A stretch of 64,000 bases of DNA from Asanoa sp. WMMD1127. Its GTDB lineage: Bacteria > Actinomycetota > Actinomycetes > Mycobacteriales > Micromonosporaceae. The notes below the pieces were generated by a model. That model did not search any database. It was not told where the DNA came from and saw only the letters and a program-made list of their open reading frames with translations. A program made the translations under genes and the position numbers. The stretch's first letter is position 1. Every line of letters begins with the position of its first letter. Of the stretch, positions 25,265 through 37,022 are shown piece after piece. The DNA is taken from assembly GCF_029626225.1 (NCBI RefSeq), contig NZ_JARUBP010000001.1, positions 6,944,001-7,008,000 of the forward strand, written 5' to 3'.

Positions 25265-26136
25265 CGGGTCACCACCGCGGCGACGGCGGCCAGGCTGGCC
25301 GTACCCGGGGTGAAGTAGTGGTCGTGGCCCTCCACGCCGGCGGTCGGCAGCGCGGTGGCGCCGAAGTCCGCGCTGGCCGGGCGGGTGCCCAGGCCCAGGC
25401 CGAGCAGCCGCATCTGGGGGATGCGGTGGATCCAGTCGGTGGGCGCGAGGGCGGCGTACACCGACGCCCGGGTGTGCAGCCCCGCCACGTCGTCGGCGCC
25501 CATGCCCGGCGCGCCGAGCGCGACGAGCGCGGTGACCTGGCTCGGCAGCTCCGGGGCGGCGAGACCGACGACGACGGCGCCGTAGCTGTGCCCGATCAGC
25601 GTGATGTGCGCGTCGGGGCGGCGGTCGGCCAGCCAGCCGGTGAACGCGGCCAGGTTGCGCGCGCCGGCCCGGGCGCGGACCTCGCGGGCCGCCTCCAAGC
25701 CGACGCCTTCGGGCGGGTCGTAGCCCAGCCAGGCGATGACGGCGACCGACCCGCCGCCGGCCGCGGCGTAGAGTTCGCGGGCCTGGGTCGCGGGCGCCCG
25801 CCGGGCGACGCCGCCGAGCCCGTCGGTGAACGTGGCGAGCGTGGTGTCCACGCCGGGCACCACGACCGCGATCCGGTCGGCGGTGGCGAGGTCGCCGACC
25901 ACCTCGACCGCGGTGCCGTCGCCGCGGGTGTCGAACGCGAGGAAGGTCCGGCCGGACCGGGCCCAGCCGGCGTACGCCCCGCCGGCCGCCCGCATCGCCG
26001 CCGCGGCCGCCGGGTAGGCCGCCGTGAACGTCGGCCCGGCCGCCGGCGCCGCCGCCGCGGGCGTCGAGGCGGGCATCAGCAGTCCGGCGCCGAGCGTCGC
26101 GGCGACGCCGCCGAGGAGAAGTGTCCGTCGCATCAT
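25261..26136 (-). CDS. Secreted alpha/beta hydrolase (DUF1023-like)
   Basis: This is a 291-aa protein when started at ATG 26136. The N-terminus MMRRTLLLGG...GLLMPAST followed by an Ala-rich region is a signal peptide. The body matches the DUF1023-type alpha/beta hydrolases of actinobacteria: VVVPGVDTTLATF, VAVIAWLGYDPPEG, and the nucleophile elbow GHSYG with Ser184, and a late GVEGHDHYF with the catalytic His. It probably hydrolyses an ester or peptide outside the membrane. An upstream GTG (26145) is possible. It is co-transcribed with the acyltransferase, which makes an envelope substrate plausible. Confidence 0.85.
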   Translation of the reverse strand: MMRRTLLLGGVAATLGAGLLMPASTPAAAAPAAGPTFTAAYPAAAAAMRAAGGAYAGWARSGRTFLAFDTRGDGTAVEVVGDLATADRIAVVVPGVDTTLATFTDGLGGVARRAPATQARELYAAAGGGSVAVIAWLGYDPPEGVGLEAAREVRARAGARNLAAFTGWLADRRPDAHITLIGHSYGAVVVGLAAPELPSQVTALVALGAPGMGADDVAGLHTRASVYAALAPTDWIHRIPQMRLLGLGLGTRPASADFGATALPTAGVEGHDHYFTPGTASLAAVAAVVTR

Positions 26137-26219
26137 GTGCCGCACGATGCCGGTGTGGACGGTGCCGAATCGTCGTACCGGAGCGTGGTTCTGGTCGTGC
26201 TACCTGAGGTTGATCCGGG

Positions 26220-29035
<2,816 letters not shown>

Positions 29036-29081
29036 CTCTCTCTCCTTCGCTTCTTCGGTTTTCGGACAGAAAGGCTGCACC

Positions 29082-29864
29082 GTGGCAGGACTGCTGGAGG
29101 GCAAGCGCCTCCTGGTCACCGGCGTCATCACCGACCAGTCGATCGCCTTCTCGGTGGCCAAGCTGGCCCAGGAGAACGGCGCGACCGTGGTCCTGACGGG
29201 TTTCGGCCGCATGTCGCTGGTCGAGCGGATCGCCAAGCGGCTGCCGGCCGAGGCGCCCGTGATCGAGCTCGACGTGACCAACCAGGAGCACCTCGACAAC
29301 CTGGCCGAGAAGGTCGGGAAGCACATGGACGGCGTCGACGGCCTGGTGCACTCGATCGGCTTCGCCCCGGCCGGCGCGCTCGGCGGCAACTTCCTCGAGA
29401 CGTCGTGGCAAGACGTCGCGACGGCGCTGCACGTCTCGACGTACTCCTACAAGTCCCTGGCCATGGCCGCCCTCCCGCTGATGCGGCGCGGCTCGTCGGT
29501 GGTCGGGCTGACCTTCGACGCGACCAAGGCCTGGCCGGTCTACGACTGGATGGGCGTCGCCAAGGCGGGCCTCGAGTCCGCGTCCCGCTACCTGGCGTTG
29601 CATTTGGGCAAGCAGGGCATCCGGAGCAACCTGGTGTCGGCGGGGCCGCTGCGGACGATGGCCGCCAAGTCGATCCCCGGCTTCGAGCAGTTCGAGGACG
29701 CGTGGACCCGGCGGGCGCCGCTCGGCTGGGACCTCCAGGACCAGGAGCCGGCGGCGCGGGCCGTGCTGGCGTTGATCTCCGACTGGTTCCCGGCGACCAC
29801 CGGCGAGATCATCCACGTGGATGGCGGGTATCACGCGCTGGGAGCCGAGTCCGCGTCGCTCTGA
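29082..29864 (+). CDS. fabI: Enoyl-[acyl-carrier-protein] reductase (InhA type)
   Basis: This 260-aa NADH-dependent enoyl reductase completes the fatty acid elongation cycle. Key residues follow the InhA pattern: GVITDQSIAFSVA near the N-terminus with Ser20 and Ile21, VHSIGFAP with Ser91, and Tyr154 and Lys161 with the YxxMxxxK motif (YDWMGVAKAG). Length is close to M. tuberculosis InhA. GTG 29082 has AGAAAGG upstream. The C-terminus (IHVDGGYHALG) is standard. Co-transcribed with fabG. Micromonosporaceae-type organisms do not make mycolic acids, so the role here should be ordinary fatty acid synthesis. Confidence 0.96.
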   Translation: MAGLLEGKRLLVTGVITDQSIAFSVAKLAQENGATVVLTGFGRMSLVERIAKRLPAEAPVIELDVTNQEHLDNLAEKVGKHMDGVDGLVHSIGFAPAGALGGNFLETSWQDVATALHVSTYSYKSLAMAALPLMRRGSSVVGLTFDATKAWPVYDWMGVAKAGLESASRYLALHLGKQGIRSNLVSAGPLRTMAAKSIPGFEQFEDAWTRRAPLGWDLQDQEPAARAVLALISDWFPATTGEIIHVDGGYHALGAESASL

Positions 29865-29886
29865 GCCGACAAGGCACAATCGTCTG

Positions 29887-30933
29887 ATGCCGTACGACGC
29901 TTTGGTCCTGGTTTCGTTCGGCGGCCCGGAACGCCCGGAAGACGTGATTCCGTTCCTGGAGAACGTCACCCGGGGCCGGGGCGTTCCTCCGGAGCGCCTC
30001 GCCGAGGTCGCCGAGCACTACTACCACTTCGGCGGCGTGTCGCCGATCAACCAGCAGAACCGCGAGCTGATGGCCGCGATCGAGGCGGACTTCTCGGCCA
30101 ACGAGCTGGACCTGCCCGTCTACTGGGGTAACCGCAACTGGGACCCGATGCTTGCCGACACCGTCGCCCGCATGCGCGACGACGGGGTTCGCCGGGCGCT
30201 GGCGTTCGTGACCAGCGCCTACGGCGGCTACTCGTCGTGCCGGCAATATCAGGAGGACATCGCCCGGGCCCGCGCGGAGGTGGGTCCGGACGCGCCGGTG
30301 ATCGCCAAGCTGCGGCATTTCGCCGACCACCCGGGTTTCGTGAACCCGCACGCCGACGCGGTCCGGTCGGCGCTCGCCTCGTTGGATCCCGCACGACGGG
30401 ACACCACCCGGCTGGTGTTCACCGCGCACTCGATTCCGTCGTCGATGGCGGCGACGGCCGGCCCGCCGCCGGTCGAGCCGCCGGGCCGCTACGTGGCCCA
30501 GCTGCGGGAGACGGCCGGCCTGGTCGCCGCGGCGGCCGCTCCCGACCTGGCGTGGGACCTGGTGTGGCAGAGCCGCTCGGGCCCACCGTCGGTGCCGTGG
30601 CTGGAGCCGGACGTCAACGACCACCTCGCGGCGCTGGCCGACACCGGGGTGACCTCGGTGGTGGTGAGCCCGATCGGTTTCGTCTCCGACCACCTCGAGG
30701 TGATCTGGGACCTCGACAACGAGGCCGCCGAGACGGCCAAGTCCCGCGGACTCGACTTCGTCCGCGCCGCCACGCCGGGGACCGACCCCCGCTTCGTGGC
30801 GATGGTGCGCGAGCTCGTGCTGGAGCGCGTGTCGGGGCCCGAACCGGACCGCCTGCGGATGGGTACGCTGCCGCTCTGGGACACCTGCCCCGCCGACTGC
30901 TGCACGCCACCAGCCAGGAGACCGTCATCATGA
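29887..30933 (+). CDS. hemH: Coproporphyrin III ferrochelatase
   Basis: This 348-aa protein is the actinobacterial ferrochelatase (CpfC/HemH) that inserts iron into coproporphyrin III. Motifs: LVSFGGPERPEDVIPF, HYYHFGGVSPINQQN, the active-site His in FTAHSIP and SDHLEVIWDLD with the conserved Glu. Actinobacterial enzymes bind a [2Fe-2S] cluster through one internal and three C-terminal cysteines; here Cys118 (SSCRQY) and Cys334, Cys338 and Cys339 (WDTCPADCC) fit. It lies 22 bases after fabI and overlaps the HAD gene by 4 bases. Confidence 0.95.
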   Translation: MPYDALVLVSFGGPERPEDVIPFLENVTRGRGVPPERLAEVAEHYYHFGGVSPINQQNRELMAAIEADFSANELDLPVYWGNRNWDPMLADTVARMRDDGVRRALAFVTSAYGGYSSCRQYQEDIARARAEVGPDAPVIAKLRHFADHPGFVNPHADAVRSALASLDPARRDTTRLVFTAHSIPSSMAATAGPPPVEPPGRYVAQLRETAGLVAAAAAPDLAWDLVWQSRSGPPSVPWLEPDVNDHLAALADTGVTSVVVSPIGFVSDHLEVIWDLDNEAAETAKSRGLDFVRAATPGTDPRFVAMVRELVLERVSGPEPDRLRMGTLPLWDTCPADCCTPPARRPSS

Positions 30934-31709
30934 CCGACCGCAAGGCGATCGAGAGCTGGCTGACCGACATGGACGGCGTGCTCATCCACGAGGGCCAACC
31001 GGTCCCCGGCGCGCCGGAGTTCGTCCGCAGGATGCGCGCGAGCGGCAAGCCGTTCCTGGTGCTGACCAACAATTCCATCTACACGCCCCGCGACCTGCAG
31101 GCCCGCCTGGCCCGGATGGACCTGCACGTGCCGGAGGAGTCGATCTGGACGGCGGCGCTGGCCACGGCCCAGTTCCTGTCGGACCAACGGCCGGGCGGCT
31201 CGGCGTACGTCATCGGCGAAGCGGGTCTCACGACGGCGATGCACGCGGTGGGCTATGTGCTGTCCGACTTCGCGCCGGACTACGTGGTTCTGGGCGAGAC
31301 CCGGACGTACTCGTTCGAGGCCATCACCAAGGCGGTCCGCCTGATCAACGACGGCGCCCGCTTCATCTGCACGAACCCGGACCCGACGGGCCCGTCCACC
31401 GAGGGAGCGTTGCCGGCGGCGGGCTCGGTGGCCGCGATGATCGAGAAGGCGACGGGCGTGACCCCCTATTTCGTCGGCAAGCCCAACCCGATGATGATGC
31501 GGTCGGCCCTGAACACGATCAACGGCCATTCGGAAAGCACAGCGATGATCGGCGACCGCATGGACACCGACATCCTCTGCGGCCTGGAAGCGGGCCTGGA
31601 AACCATCCTGGTCCTGACGGGCATCAGCACCCGCGCGGAAGCGGACCGCTACCCCTACCGCCCAAGCCGCATCATCGACTCGGTCGCTGACCTGATCGAC
31701 GAGCTCTAG
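30930..31709 (+). CDS. HAD-IIA family phosphatase (NagD-like)
   Basis: This 259-aa HAD hydrolase has motif I as LTDMDGVLI (Asp13, Asp15 nucleophile and acid), motif II TNNS, the Lys in VGKPNPMMM and motif III IGDRMDTDI. The cap domain lies between motifs II and III, as in NagD/AraL-type sugar or nucleotide phosphatases. A ribosome site GGAG precedes the ATG, which overlaps the ferrochelatase stop as ATGA, so it is the last gene of the fabG-fabI-hemH unit. The substrate is unknown; no link to haem synthesis is evident. Confidence 0.92.
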   Translation: MTDRKAIESWLTDMDGVLIHEGQPVPGAPEFVRRMRASGKPFLVLTNNSIYTPRDLQARLARMDLHVPEESIWTAALATAQFLSDQRPGGSAYVIGEAGLTTAMHAVGYVLSDFAPDYVVLGETRTYSFEAITKAVRLINDGARFICTNPDPTGPSTEGALPAAGSVAAMIEKATGVTPYFVGKPNPMMMRSALNTINGHSESTAMIGDRMDTDILCGLEAGLETILVLTGISTRAEADRYPYRPSRIIDSVADLIDEL

Positions 31710-32404
31710 GCCGCCGGAACGTGCCAGTGTGAGGCGGCGCAGGCCGGCATCGGGGACGGCATCAGCCGGGAGACGACGAGGTCACGCAGGCTGAGCTGGA
31801 GCGGGTGCACGCGGAAACGACAGCGTTCCGCTCCCACGATCGGCCCCTCCTGGTCGAGGTCGAAAACCTCTGGCGGGTAGTGCCGGACGACCTCGTTCGT
31901 GTCCTCGTTCACGAGACTGACGCTGATCACCTCACCGTTCGCACGCGTGACGTTGACCCGGTCGAGGTGGTTGATCAGCTGCCCGCCGGCCATCCGCGAA
32001 TAGCCCTCGCCAACCGGACCGCTCCAGGTAGCGGTCGCGGCGGCCACCACGACCGACGTCAGCGCCAACGCCAGCGCACCGGTCGCGACCGACCGGCTGC
32101 GCCTGCGGCGGGCGTGGACGAACGTGGCGACGACCGCTGCCGCGCCGGCGCAGAAGGCGACGTGGGTGAACGGAAACGCGACCAGCGCGAGGGCGACGGC
32201 CCCGCCGACCCCCGCCCAGACCAGCCTGGCCGAAAGCCGAAGGACGACGCCGAGCGCGAACGCGAAGAGGGCCAGCGCCAACGGCAGCACCGGCGTGATG
32301 GACCAGAACAGCAGCGCGGGCAGGCCGACGCCGGCCGCGACGGCCGTGCGCGTCAACTGGTCGAAGGCCAGCCACGGGGTGAGCAGGAGCAGCACCATCA
32401 GCAC
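31706..32404 (-). CDS. Membrane protein of unknown function
   Basis: This 232-aa protein (from GTG 32404) has four or five membrane helices in residues 1-130, a short basic loop (HARRRRSRS) and a soluble C-terminal part of about 95 residues (YSRMAGGQLINHLDRVNVTRANGEVISVSLVN) that looks beta-rich. The start is uncertain: the same frame continues upstream as RVRRLGIATAGTAVLM, which would complete the first helix with a basic flank, but I find no ATG, GTG or TTG there. Either a rare start codon is used or the 5' end is damaged. The stop interlocks with the HAD gene by CTAG. Confidence 0.65.
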   Translation of the reverse strand: MLMVLLLLTPWLAFDQLTRTAVAAGVGLPALLFWSITPVLPLALALFAFALGVVLRLSARLVWAGVGGAVALALVAFPFTHVAFCAGAAAVVATFVHARRRRSRSVATGALALALTSVVVAAATATWSGPVGEGYSRMAGGQLINHLDRVNVTRANGEVISVSLVNEDTNEVVRHYPPEVFDLDQEGPIVGAERCRFRVHPLQLSLRDLVVSRLMPSPMPACAASHWHVPAA

Positions 32405-32660
32405 CGCGGTGCCGGCCGTCGCGATGCCCAGGCGCCGGACGCGGCAACCGCCGCCGGAACCGCAGCCGGAGCGCTGGCCGACACGATCGCAGCCCGGAAC
32501 GGACTCGCCGGACCGTTGGCCGGACCGGTCGTCAGCACGCTGACGTCGATCTGGACGTTGAGCAAGCTCGACAGCCTTATCGCAGAGCCGCGGTAGCCAG
32601 GAGGCCGCGGGTGCGTCTGGTCCGGCGGGACGCGGGTCGCCCCTTCCCGCCCGACCAGGA

Positions 32661-34169
32661 TCAGGCGCCCGGCAGGCGCGGGCCGGCGGCGCGCTGGCTG
32701 TCCAGCCACTCCTCTACCGCCGCCGACGTGCGCGGCAGGCCGTCGGACATCACGCGGGTGCCCGTGGCCGTGACCAGGACGTCGTCCTCGATGCGGACGC
32801 CGATGCCGCGGAGCTCCTCGGGAACGAGCTCGTCCTCCGCCTGGAAGTAGAGGCCCGGCTCGACCGTGAGGACGTAGTTCTCCGCCACCACGCCGTCTCG
32901 GTACTTCTCCTTGCGGGCGTTCGAGCAGTCGTGGACGTCGATGCCCAGCATGTGGCCGAAGCTGTGCAGCGTCCAGCGGCGGTAGATGGTCGAGGTCGGG
33001 TCCATCGCCTCGTCGACCGAGACCGGCAGCACACCGAGATCCGCCAGGCCCTCGGCCAGCACCCGCATGCAGGTCAGGTGGATGTCCTCGAACTTCACGC
33101 CCGGCTTGATGAAGTCGATGCCCGCCTGCTGCGACCGGTGGACGATGTCGTAGACATCCCGCTGCAGCGGAGTGAACCGCCCCGAGACCGGCACCGTCCG
33201 CGTCACGTCCGCCGTATACAGAGCCCGGTTCTCGACGCCCATGTCCATCAGCAGCAGCTCGCCCGGCACCGTCACGCCGTCGTTGCGGATCCAGTGCAGG
33301 ATCGTCGCGTGCCGGCCCGCGCCGACGATCGAGCTGTAGCCCACCTCGTTGCCCTCGTAGCGGGCCCGCAGCGCGAACACGCCCTCGATCAGCCGCTCCC
33401 GGACGCCCCGGTCGGCCGGCAGCACCCGGGCGACGTCCTCGAAACCGCGGACCGTCGCGTCGATCGCGTCCTGCAGCTGCTCGATTTCCCACGGGTCCTT
33501 GACCAGCTTCAGCTCGGAGATGGCGGCCGCCAGCTCCTGGTCGCGCGTACGCCCGTCTCGTGCCTTCTGGTCTTTTTCGTCCCGCTCGGTGTAAGGCCGG
33601 ACCGCCGCGTCCACCTCCGGGTCGAAGCCGCGCAGCACCCGCGTGCGACGGGGCGCGCAGTCGCCCAGCACCCGCTCCAGATCCGTGATCACGGTCGTCT
33701 CGAGGCCCAGCTCGGCGGACTTCTCCGTCAGCGTAGCCCGGCGGCCCACCCACAGCTCACCGTCGCGGCTGCGGAAGAAGTCGTCCGTCTCGCGGGAGTT
33801 GCGGGGCTTCGTGTAGAGCACCGCGTCGTGACCGTCGCCGACCGGGTGCATGACCAGCACGCTGTCGGGGTCGAGGTCTCCGGTCAGGTACGCGAAATCG
33901 CTGCCGGCCCGGAACGGGTACTCCGTGTCGTTGGCCCGGGTCTTCTCCCGCCCGGTGGGGATGACCAACGTCTCACCGGGGAACTGGGCGGACAGCGCGG
34001 CCCGGCGCTCGGCGTAGCGGGGCGCGCCCGACGACTCCTGGACCGCCAGCGAGTCCTCGGCCCAGCCGGTGCGCATGAACTCGAGGAACTTGGGCGGGAA
34101 CGCCGGGTCGTGGGCCTCCACCTTCGCCGTGCTCTCGCTCATGACCGGCTCGGTCTCGTCGTTCGTCAC
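32661..34169 (-). CDS. M24B metallopeptidase, Xaa-Pro aminopeptidase
   Basis: This 502-aa cytoplasmic aminopeptidase P cleaves N-terminal residues preceding proline. The N-terminal creatinase-like domain includes FRAGSDFAYLTGDLDPDSVLVM. The C-terminal pita-bread domain shows the metal ligands: Asp in LLLMDMGVEN, Asp in TADVTRTVPVSG, His in HSFGHMLGIDVHD, Glu in LTVEPGLYFQ and Glu in IGVRIEDDVLV. I use GTG 34169, which has GGAGG nine bases upstream and gives the long N-terminus usual for actinobacterial homologues; ATG 34142 is the alternative. Divergent from asparagine synthase. Confidence 0.93.
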   Translation of the reverse strand: MTNDETEPVMSESTAKVEAHDPAFPPKFLEFMRTGWAEDSLAVQESSGAPRYAERRAALSAQFPGETLVIPTGREKTRANDTEYPFRAGSDFAYLTGDLDPDSVLVMHPVGDGHDAVLYTKPRNSRETDDFFRSRDGELWVGRRATLTEKSAELGLETTVITDLERVLGDCAPRRTRVLRGFDPEVDAAVRPYTERDEKDQKARDGRTRDQELAAAISELKLVKDPWEIEQLQDAIDATVRGFEDVARVLPADRGVRERLIEGVFALRARYEGNEVGYSSIVGAGRHATILHWIRNDGVTVPGELLLMDMGVENRALYTADVTRTVPVSGRFTPLQRDVYDIVHRSQQAGIDFIKPGVKFEDIHLTCMRVLAEGLADLGVLPVSVDEAMDPTSTIYRRWTLHSFGHMLGIDVHDCSNARKEKYRDGVVAENYVLTVEPGLYFQAEDELVPEELRGIGVRIEDDVLVTATGTRVMSDGLPRTSAAVEEWLDSQRAAGPRLPGA

Positions 34170-34281
34170 CGCTCCACGCCTCCCCATTGATCGCGCTCCC
34201 GTGGACAAGCTACCCCGCCACGCCAGCCGATTCCGATGGGAGGCGGCCGGCGACTGGGCGTCCCGTGAAAAGATGGCCGCC

Positions 34282-36225
34282 ATGTGCGGAATCCTGGCCT
34301 TCTTCAGCGCGCACGGCGCGGCCGGCGCCCATCGCGACGCGATCGCCGGAGCGTTGGAGAGCCTCCACCACCGTGGTCCCGACGAGACCGGGGTGGAGGT
34401 GATCGGCAACGACGCGGTGTTCGCCCACAAGCGGCTCTCGATCATCGACGTGGCGTTCAGCCACGAGCCGCTGCCCTACGCGGGCGGACGCTACCTGCTG
34501 ACCTTCAACGGCGAGATCTACAACTACATCGAGCTGCGCGAGGAGCTGGCCCGCGACTACGGCGCCACGTTCTCGACCCAGGGCGACGGCGAGGTGATCG
34601 TTGCCGGCTACCACTTCTGGGGCGAGAAGGTGCTCACCCGCCTGCGCGGCATGTTCTCGTTCGTCATCTGGGACCGCCAGGAGCGCCGGGCGTTCGGCGC
34701 CCGCGACTACTTCGGCATCAAGCCGATGTTCTACCTGCAGACGGTCGACGGGGTCTACCTCGCCTCCGAGAAGAAGGCGCTGCTGCCCTTCGCACCGGCC
34801 GCACACGCCGGTGACGCCGGGGTCGACACGGCCAACCTGTCGCACTACCTGACGCTGCAATATGTGCCCGAGCCCGGAACGCTGCACCAGGGCATCTCCC
34901 GGATCGGCTCCGGCGAATGCCTCAACTGGGTGCCGGGTTACCCGGTCGAGGTCCGCCGCTGGTACCGGCCGGTCTTCAACCCCGCCCCGGTCCCCGACCA
35001 GGAGCGGCTGTTCACCGAGATCCGCGAGACGCTGCGCGAGAGCGTACGCCTGCACATGCGCTCCGACGTGCCGGTCGGCGCGTTCCTCTCCAGCGGCATC
35101 GACAGCACCGCGGTGGTCGCGCTGTCGCGGCAGTTCAACCCCAACATCCTGACCTTCACCGTCGGGTACGACGTACCGGGCTACTCCGAGATCGAGGTCG
35201 CCCAGGAGTCGGCGCGGCACCTCGAGGTCACCACGATCCCGACGAAGATCGGGCCGCAGGACATGATGGAGGCGCTGCCCCGGATCGTCTGGCACCTCGA
35301 CGACCCGGTGGCCGACCCGGCGCTCGTACCCCTCTATTTCGTCGCCAAGAAGGCGGCCGAGCACGTCACCGTGGTGCTCTCCGGCGAGGGCGCCGACGAG
35401 TTCTTCGGCGGCTACACGATCTATCGCGAGCCGCTGTCACTGTCCGCGGTCAACGGCCTGCCCGACCCGATGCAGAAGGGCCTGCGGGCGATGTCCAAGG
35501 TCATTCCGCAGGGCGTCAAGGGCAAGAGCTTCCTCGAGCGGGGCACGACGCCGCTGGAGGAGCGCTACTACGGCAACGCGCGGATGTTCACCGAGGAGGA
35601 GAAGCAGACGCTGCTGCGCCGGTACGACCCGTCGGTGCGCTACACCGACGTCACGGCGCCGTTCTACGCGGAGGTCCCCGACCTCGACGACGTCACGAAG
35701 ATGCAGTACATCGACCTCTACACGTGGCTGCGCGGCGACATCCTGGTCAAGGCCGACCGCATCTCGATGGCCCACTCGCTCGAGGTCCGCGTGCCGTTCC
35801 TGGACCGCGAGGTGTTCGAGGTGGCGTCCCGGATCCCGGTGGAGCTGAGGCTCCCGCCCCGCTCGGACGCCACGAAGTGGGCGATGCGCCAGGCCCTCCA
35901 GGGCGTCGTCCCGCCGGCGATCGTCAACCGCAAGAAGCTGGGCTTCCCGACCCCGACCCGCGTCTGGCTGGCCGGCGAGATGTACGAGTGGGCCCGCTGG
36001 ATCATCGCCAACTCGGGCGCCGGTGAGCTGATCGACCTGAACTACGCGCTGCGCCTGCTCGACGAACACAAGAAGGGCGAGGTCGACAACTCCCGCAAGG
36101 TCTGGACCGTCCTGATCTTCTGCATCTGGCACGCGATCTTCGTCGCCCGCACGCTCGACCCAGGCATCACCCGCAACCAGTCCGCGCTGCTGACCAAGCC
36201 CGTGGTGGGCTCCATGGTGGCCTGA
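34282..36225 (+). CDS. asnB: Asparagine synthase (glutamine-hydrolysing)
   Basis: This 647-aa enzyme converts aspartate to asparagine using glutamine and ATP. Cys2 after the initiator Met is the glutaminase nucleophile (MCGILAFF). The glutaminase domain covers residues 2-200 (LHHRGPDE, FNGEIYNYIELREEL). The synthetase domain has the ATP pyrophosphatase loop FLSSGIDST and SGEGADEFFGGY. The last 40 residues (GSMVA end) are specific to the actinobacterial form. The start is fixed by the need for Cys2 after processing. It could alternatively amidate a cell-wall peptide, as some AsnB/LtsA proteins do. Confidence 0.94.
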   Translation: MCGILAFFSAHGAAGAHRDAIAGALESLHHRGPDETGVEVIGNDAVFAHKRLSIIDVAFSHEPLPYAGGRYLLTFNGEIYNYIELREELARDYGATFSTQGDGEVIVAGYHFWGEKVLTRLRGMFSFVIWDRQERRAFGARDYFGIKPMFYLQTVDGVYLASEKKALLPFAPAAHAGDAGVDTANLSHYLTLQYVPEPGTLHQGISRIGSGECLNWVPGYPVEVRRWYRPVFNPAPVPDQERLFTEIRETLRESVRLHMRSDVPVGAFLSSGIDSTAVVALSRQFNPNILTFTVGYDVPGYSEIEVAQESARHLEVTTIPTKIGPQDMMEALPRIVWHLDDPVADPALVPLYFVAKKAAEHVTVVLSGEGADEFFGGYTIYREPLSLSAVNGLPDPMQKGLRAMSKVIPQGVKGKSFLERGTTPLEERYYGNARMFTEEEKQTLLRRYDPSVRYTDVTAPFYAEVPDLDDVTKMQYIDLYTWLRGDILVKADRISMAHSLEVRVPFLDREVFEVASRIPVELRLPPRSDATKWAMRQALQGVVPPAIVNRKKLGFPTPTRVWLAGEMYEWARWIIANSGAGELIDLNYALRLLDEHKKGEVDNSRKVWTVLIFCIWHAIFVARTLDPGITRNQSALLTKPVVGSMVA

Positions 36226-36240
36226 GCTTCGTGCCTCCGC

Positions 36241-36272
36241 GGGCGCTCCATCCGATCAGGGTTGGGGCGCCC
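36241..36272 (+). terminator. Possible weak terminator after asnB
   Basis: A six-base inverted repeat (GGGCGC and GCGCCC) with a 20-base loop starts 15 bases after the stop codon. The long loop makes this a weak candidate. Confidence 0.3.
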
Positions 36273-36332
36273 GTCGTCGTTCACCTGGCGCCTGCCCGTG
36301 CGGATATCGCGTTCTGAGCCGGCGGTGAGCTA

Positions 36333-36351
36333 ACCTCTTAGCTAAGGAGGT
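36333..36351 (+). promoter_or_regulatory. Palindromic operator over the ribosome site of the toxin-antitoxin genes
   Basis: CTTAGCTAAG (36337-36346) is a perfect 10-bp palindrome, extended by ACCTC and GAGGT arms at 36333-36337 and 36347-36351. It overlaps AAGGAGGTG, the ribosome site of the antitoxin gene, and a TAACCT -10-like box at 36331. Phd-type antitoxins repress their own operons through such palindromes. Confidence 0.6.
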
Positions 36352-36356
36352 GTCAC

Positions 36357-36614
36357 ATGTCGGCCGACGCCGTCGAGCATTTCAACATGCACGACGCCAA
36401 GACCCACCTGTCGAGGATCATCGAGCGGGTACAACGCGGCGAGGAGATCATCATCGACCGGGCCGGAACCCCGGTGGCGAAGATCATCCCGTTGCGCCGC
36501 TCGGTCGATCGCCGGGCGGTGGGGTCCTTGGCAGGCCAGATCGAGCTGGCCGACGACTGGGACTCGCCGGAGACCAACGCCGAGATCGCAGCGGACTTCG
36601 GGTTGTCGGCGTGA
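36357..36614 (+). CDS. Phd/YefM-family antitoxin
   Basis: This 85-aa protein is a type II antitoxin. The N-terminal DNA-binding Phd/YefM fold is recognised by FNMHDAKTHLSRIIERVQRGEEIIIDRAGTPVAKIIPL; the acidic C-terminus (DDWDSPETNAEIAADFGL) should wrap the toxin. ATG 36357 has AAGGAGGTG six bases upstream, the best ribosome site in the window. The next gene overlaps it by GTGA, so antitoxin translation leads toxin translation. A palindrome covers its ribosome site, which fits autorepression. Confidence 0.93.
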   Translation: MSADAVEHFNMHDAKTHLSRIIERVQRGEEIIIDRAGTPVAKIIPLRRSVDRRAVGSLAGQIELADDWDSPETNAEIAADFGLSA

Positions 36615-36985
36615 GCCTTCTCCTGGACACCCATGTCGTGCTGTGGAGCCTCGCCGCGGATCCTGAGCTGGGTGAGGAGATGCTCGATCGACTCCGTCAC
36701 GATCCCGACATCTATCTGAGTTCGGTCAGTGTCTGGGAGATCGCCATCAAACAGAGCCTCGGCAAACTCAAAGGCCCTGTCGACCTGGCTGAACACGCCT
36801 GCGATATGGGATTTCGCGATCTTCCGATCGCCAACTCGCACGCGTTGCTGGCTGGTCGTCTGCCGGCACACCACCGCGATCCGTTCGACCGGATGCTGGT
36901 CGCGCAGGCGTCTGTCGAAGGACTGACGCTGGTCACACGCGATCCGGCGATTCTCCGTTACGACATCGCGACGCTTCGCGTCTGA
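36611..36985 (+). CDS. PIN-domain toxin (VapC-like)
   Basis: This 124-aa PIN-domain ribonuclease toxin has all four conserved acids: Asp6 (LLLDTHVVLW), Glu43 (SVWEIAIKQ), Asp93 (HHRDPFDRMLVAQA) and Asp111 (LVTRDPAI). The sequence around LGKLKGPVDL and FRDLPIANSHAL is typical of the subgroup paired with Phd antitoxins. Its GTG overlaps the antitoxin stop. GC content and codon use are lower than in surrounding genes (for example TTCGGTCAG, ATCTATCTG), a sign of horizontal acquisition. Substrate RNA unknown. Confidence 0.93.
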   Translation: MSLLLDTHVVLWSLAADPELGEEMLDRLRHDPDIYLSSVSVWEIAIKQSLGKLKGPVDLAEHACDMGFRDLPIANSHALLAGRLPAHHRDPFDRMLVAQASVEGLTLVTRDPAILRYDIATLRV

Positions 36986-37022
36986 TCCCGACCGGCCCGT
37001 GCGGTCGCCGATAGGCGTCCGG

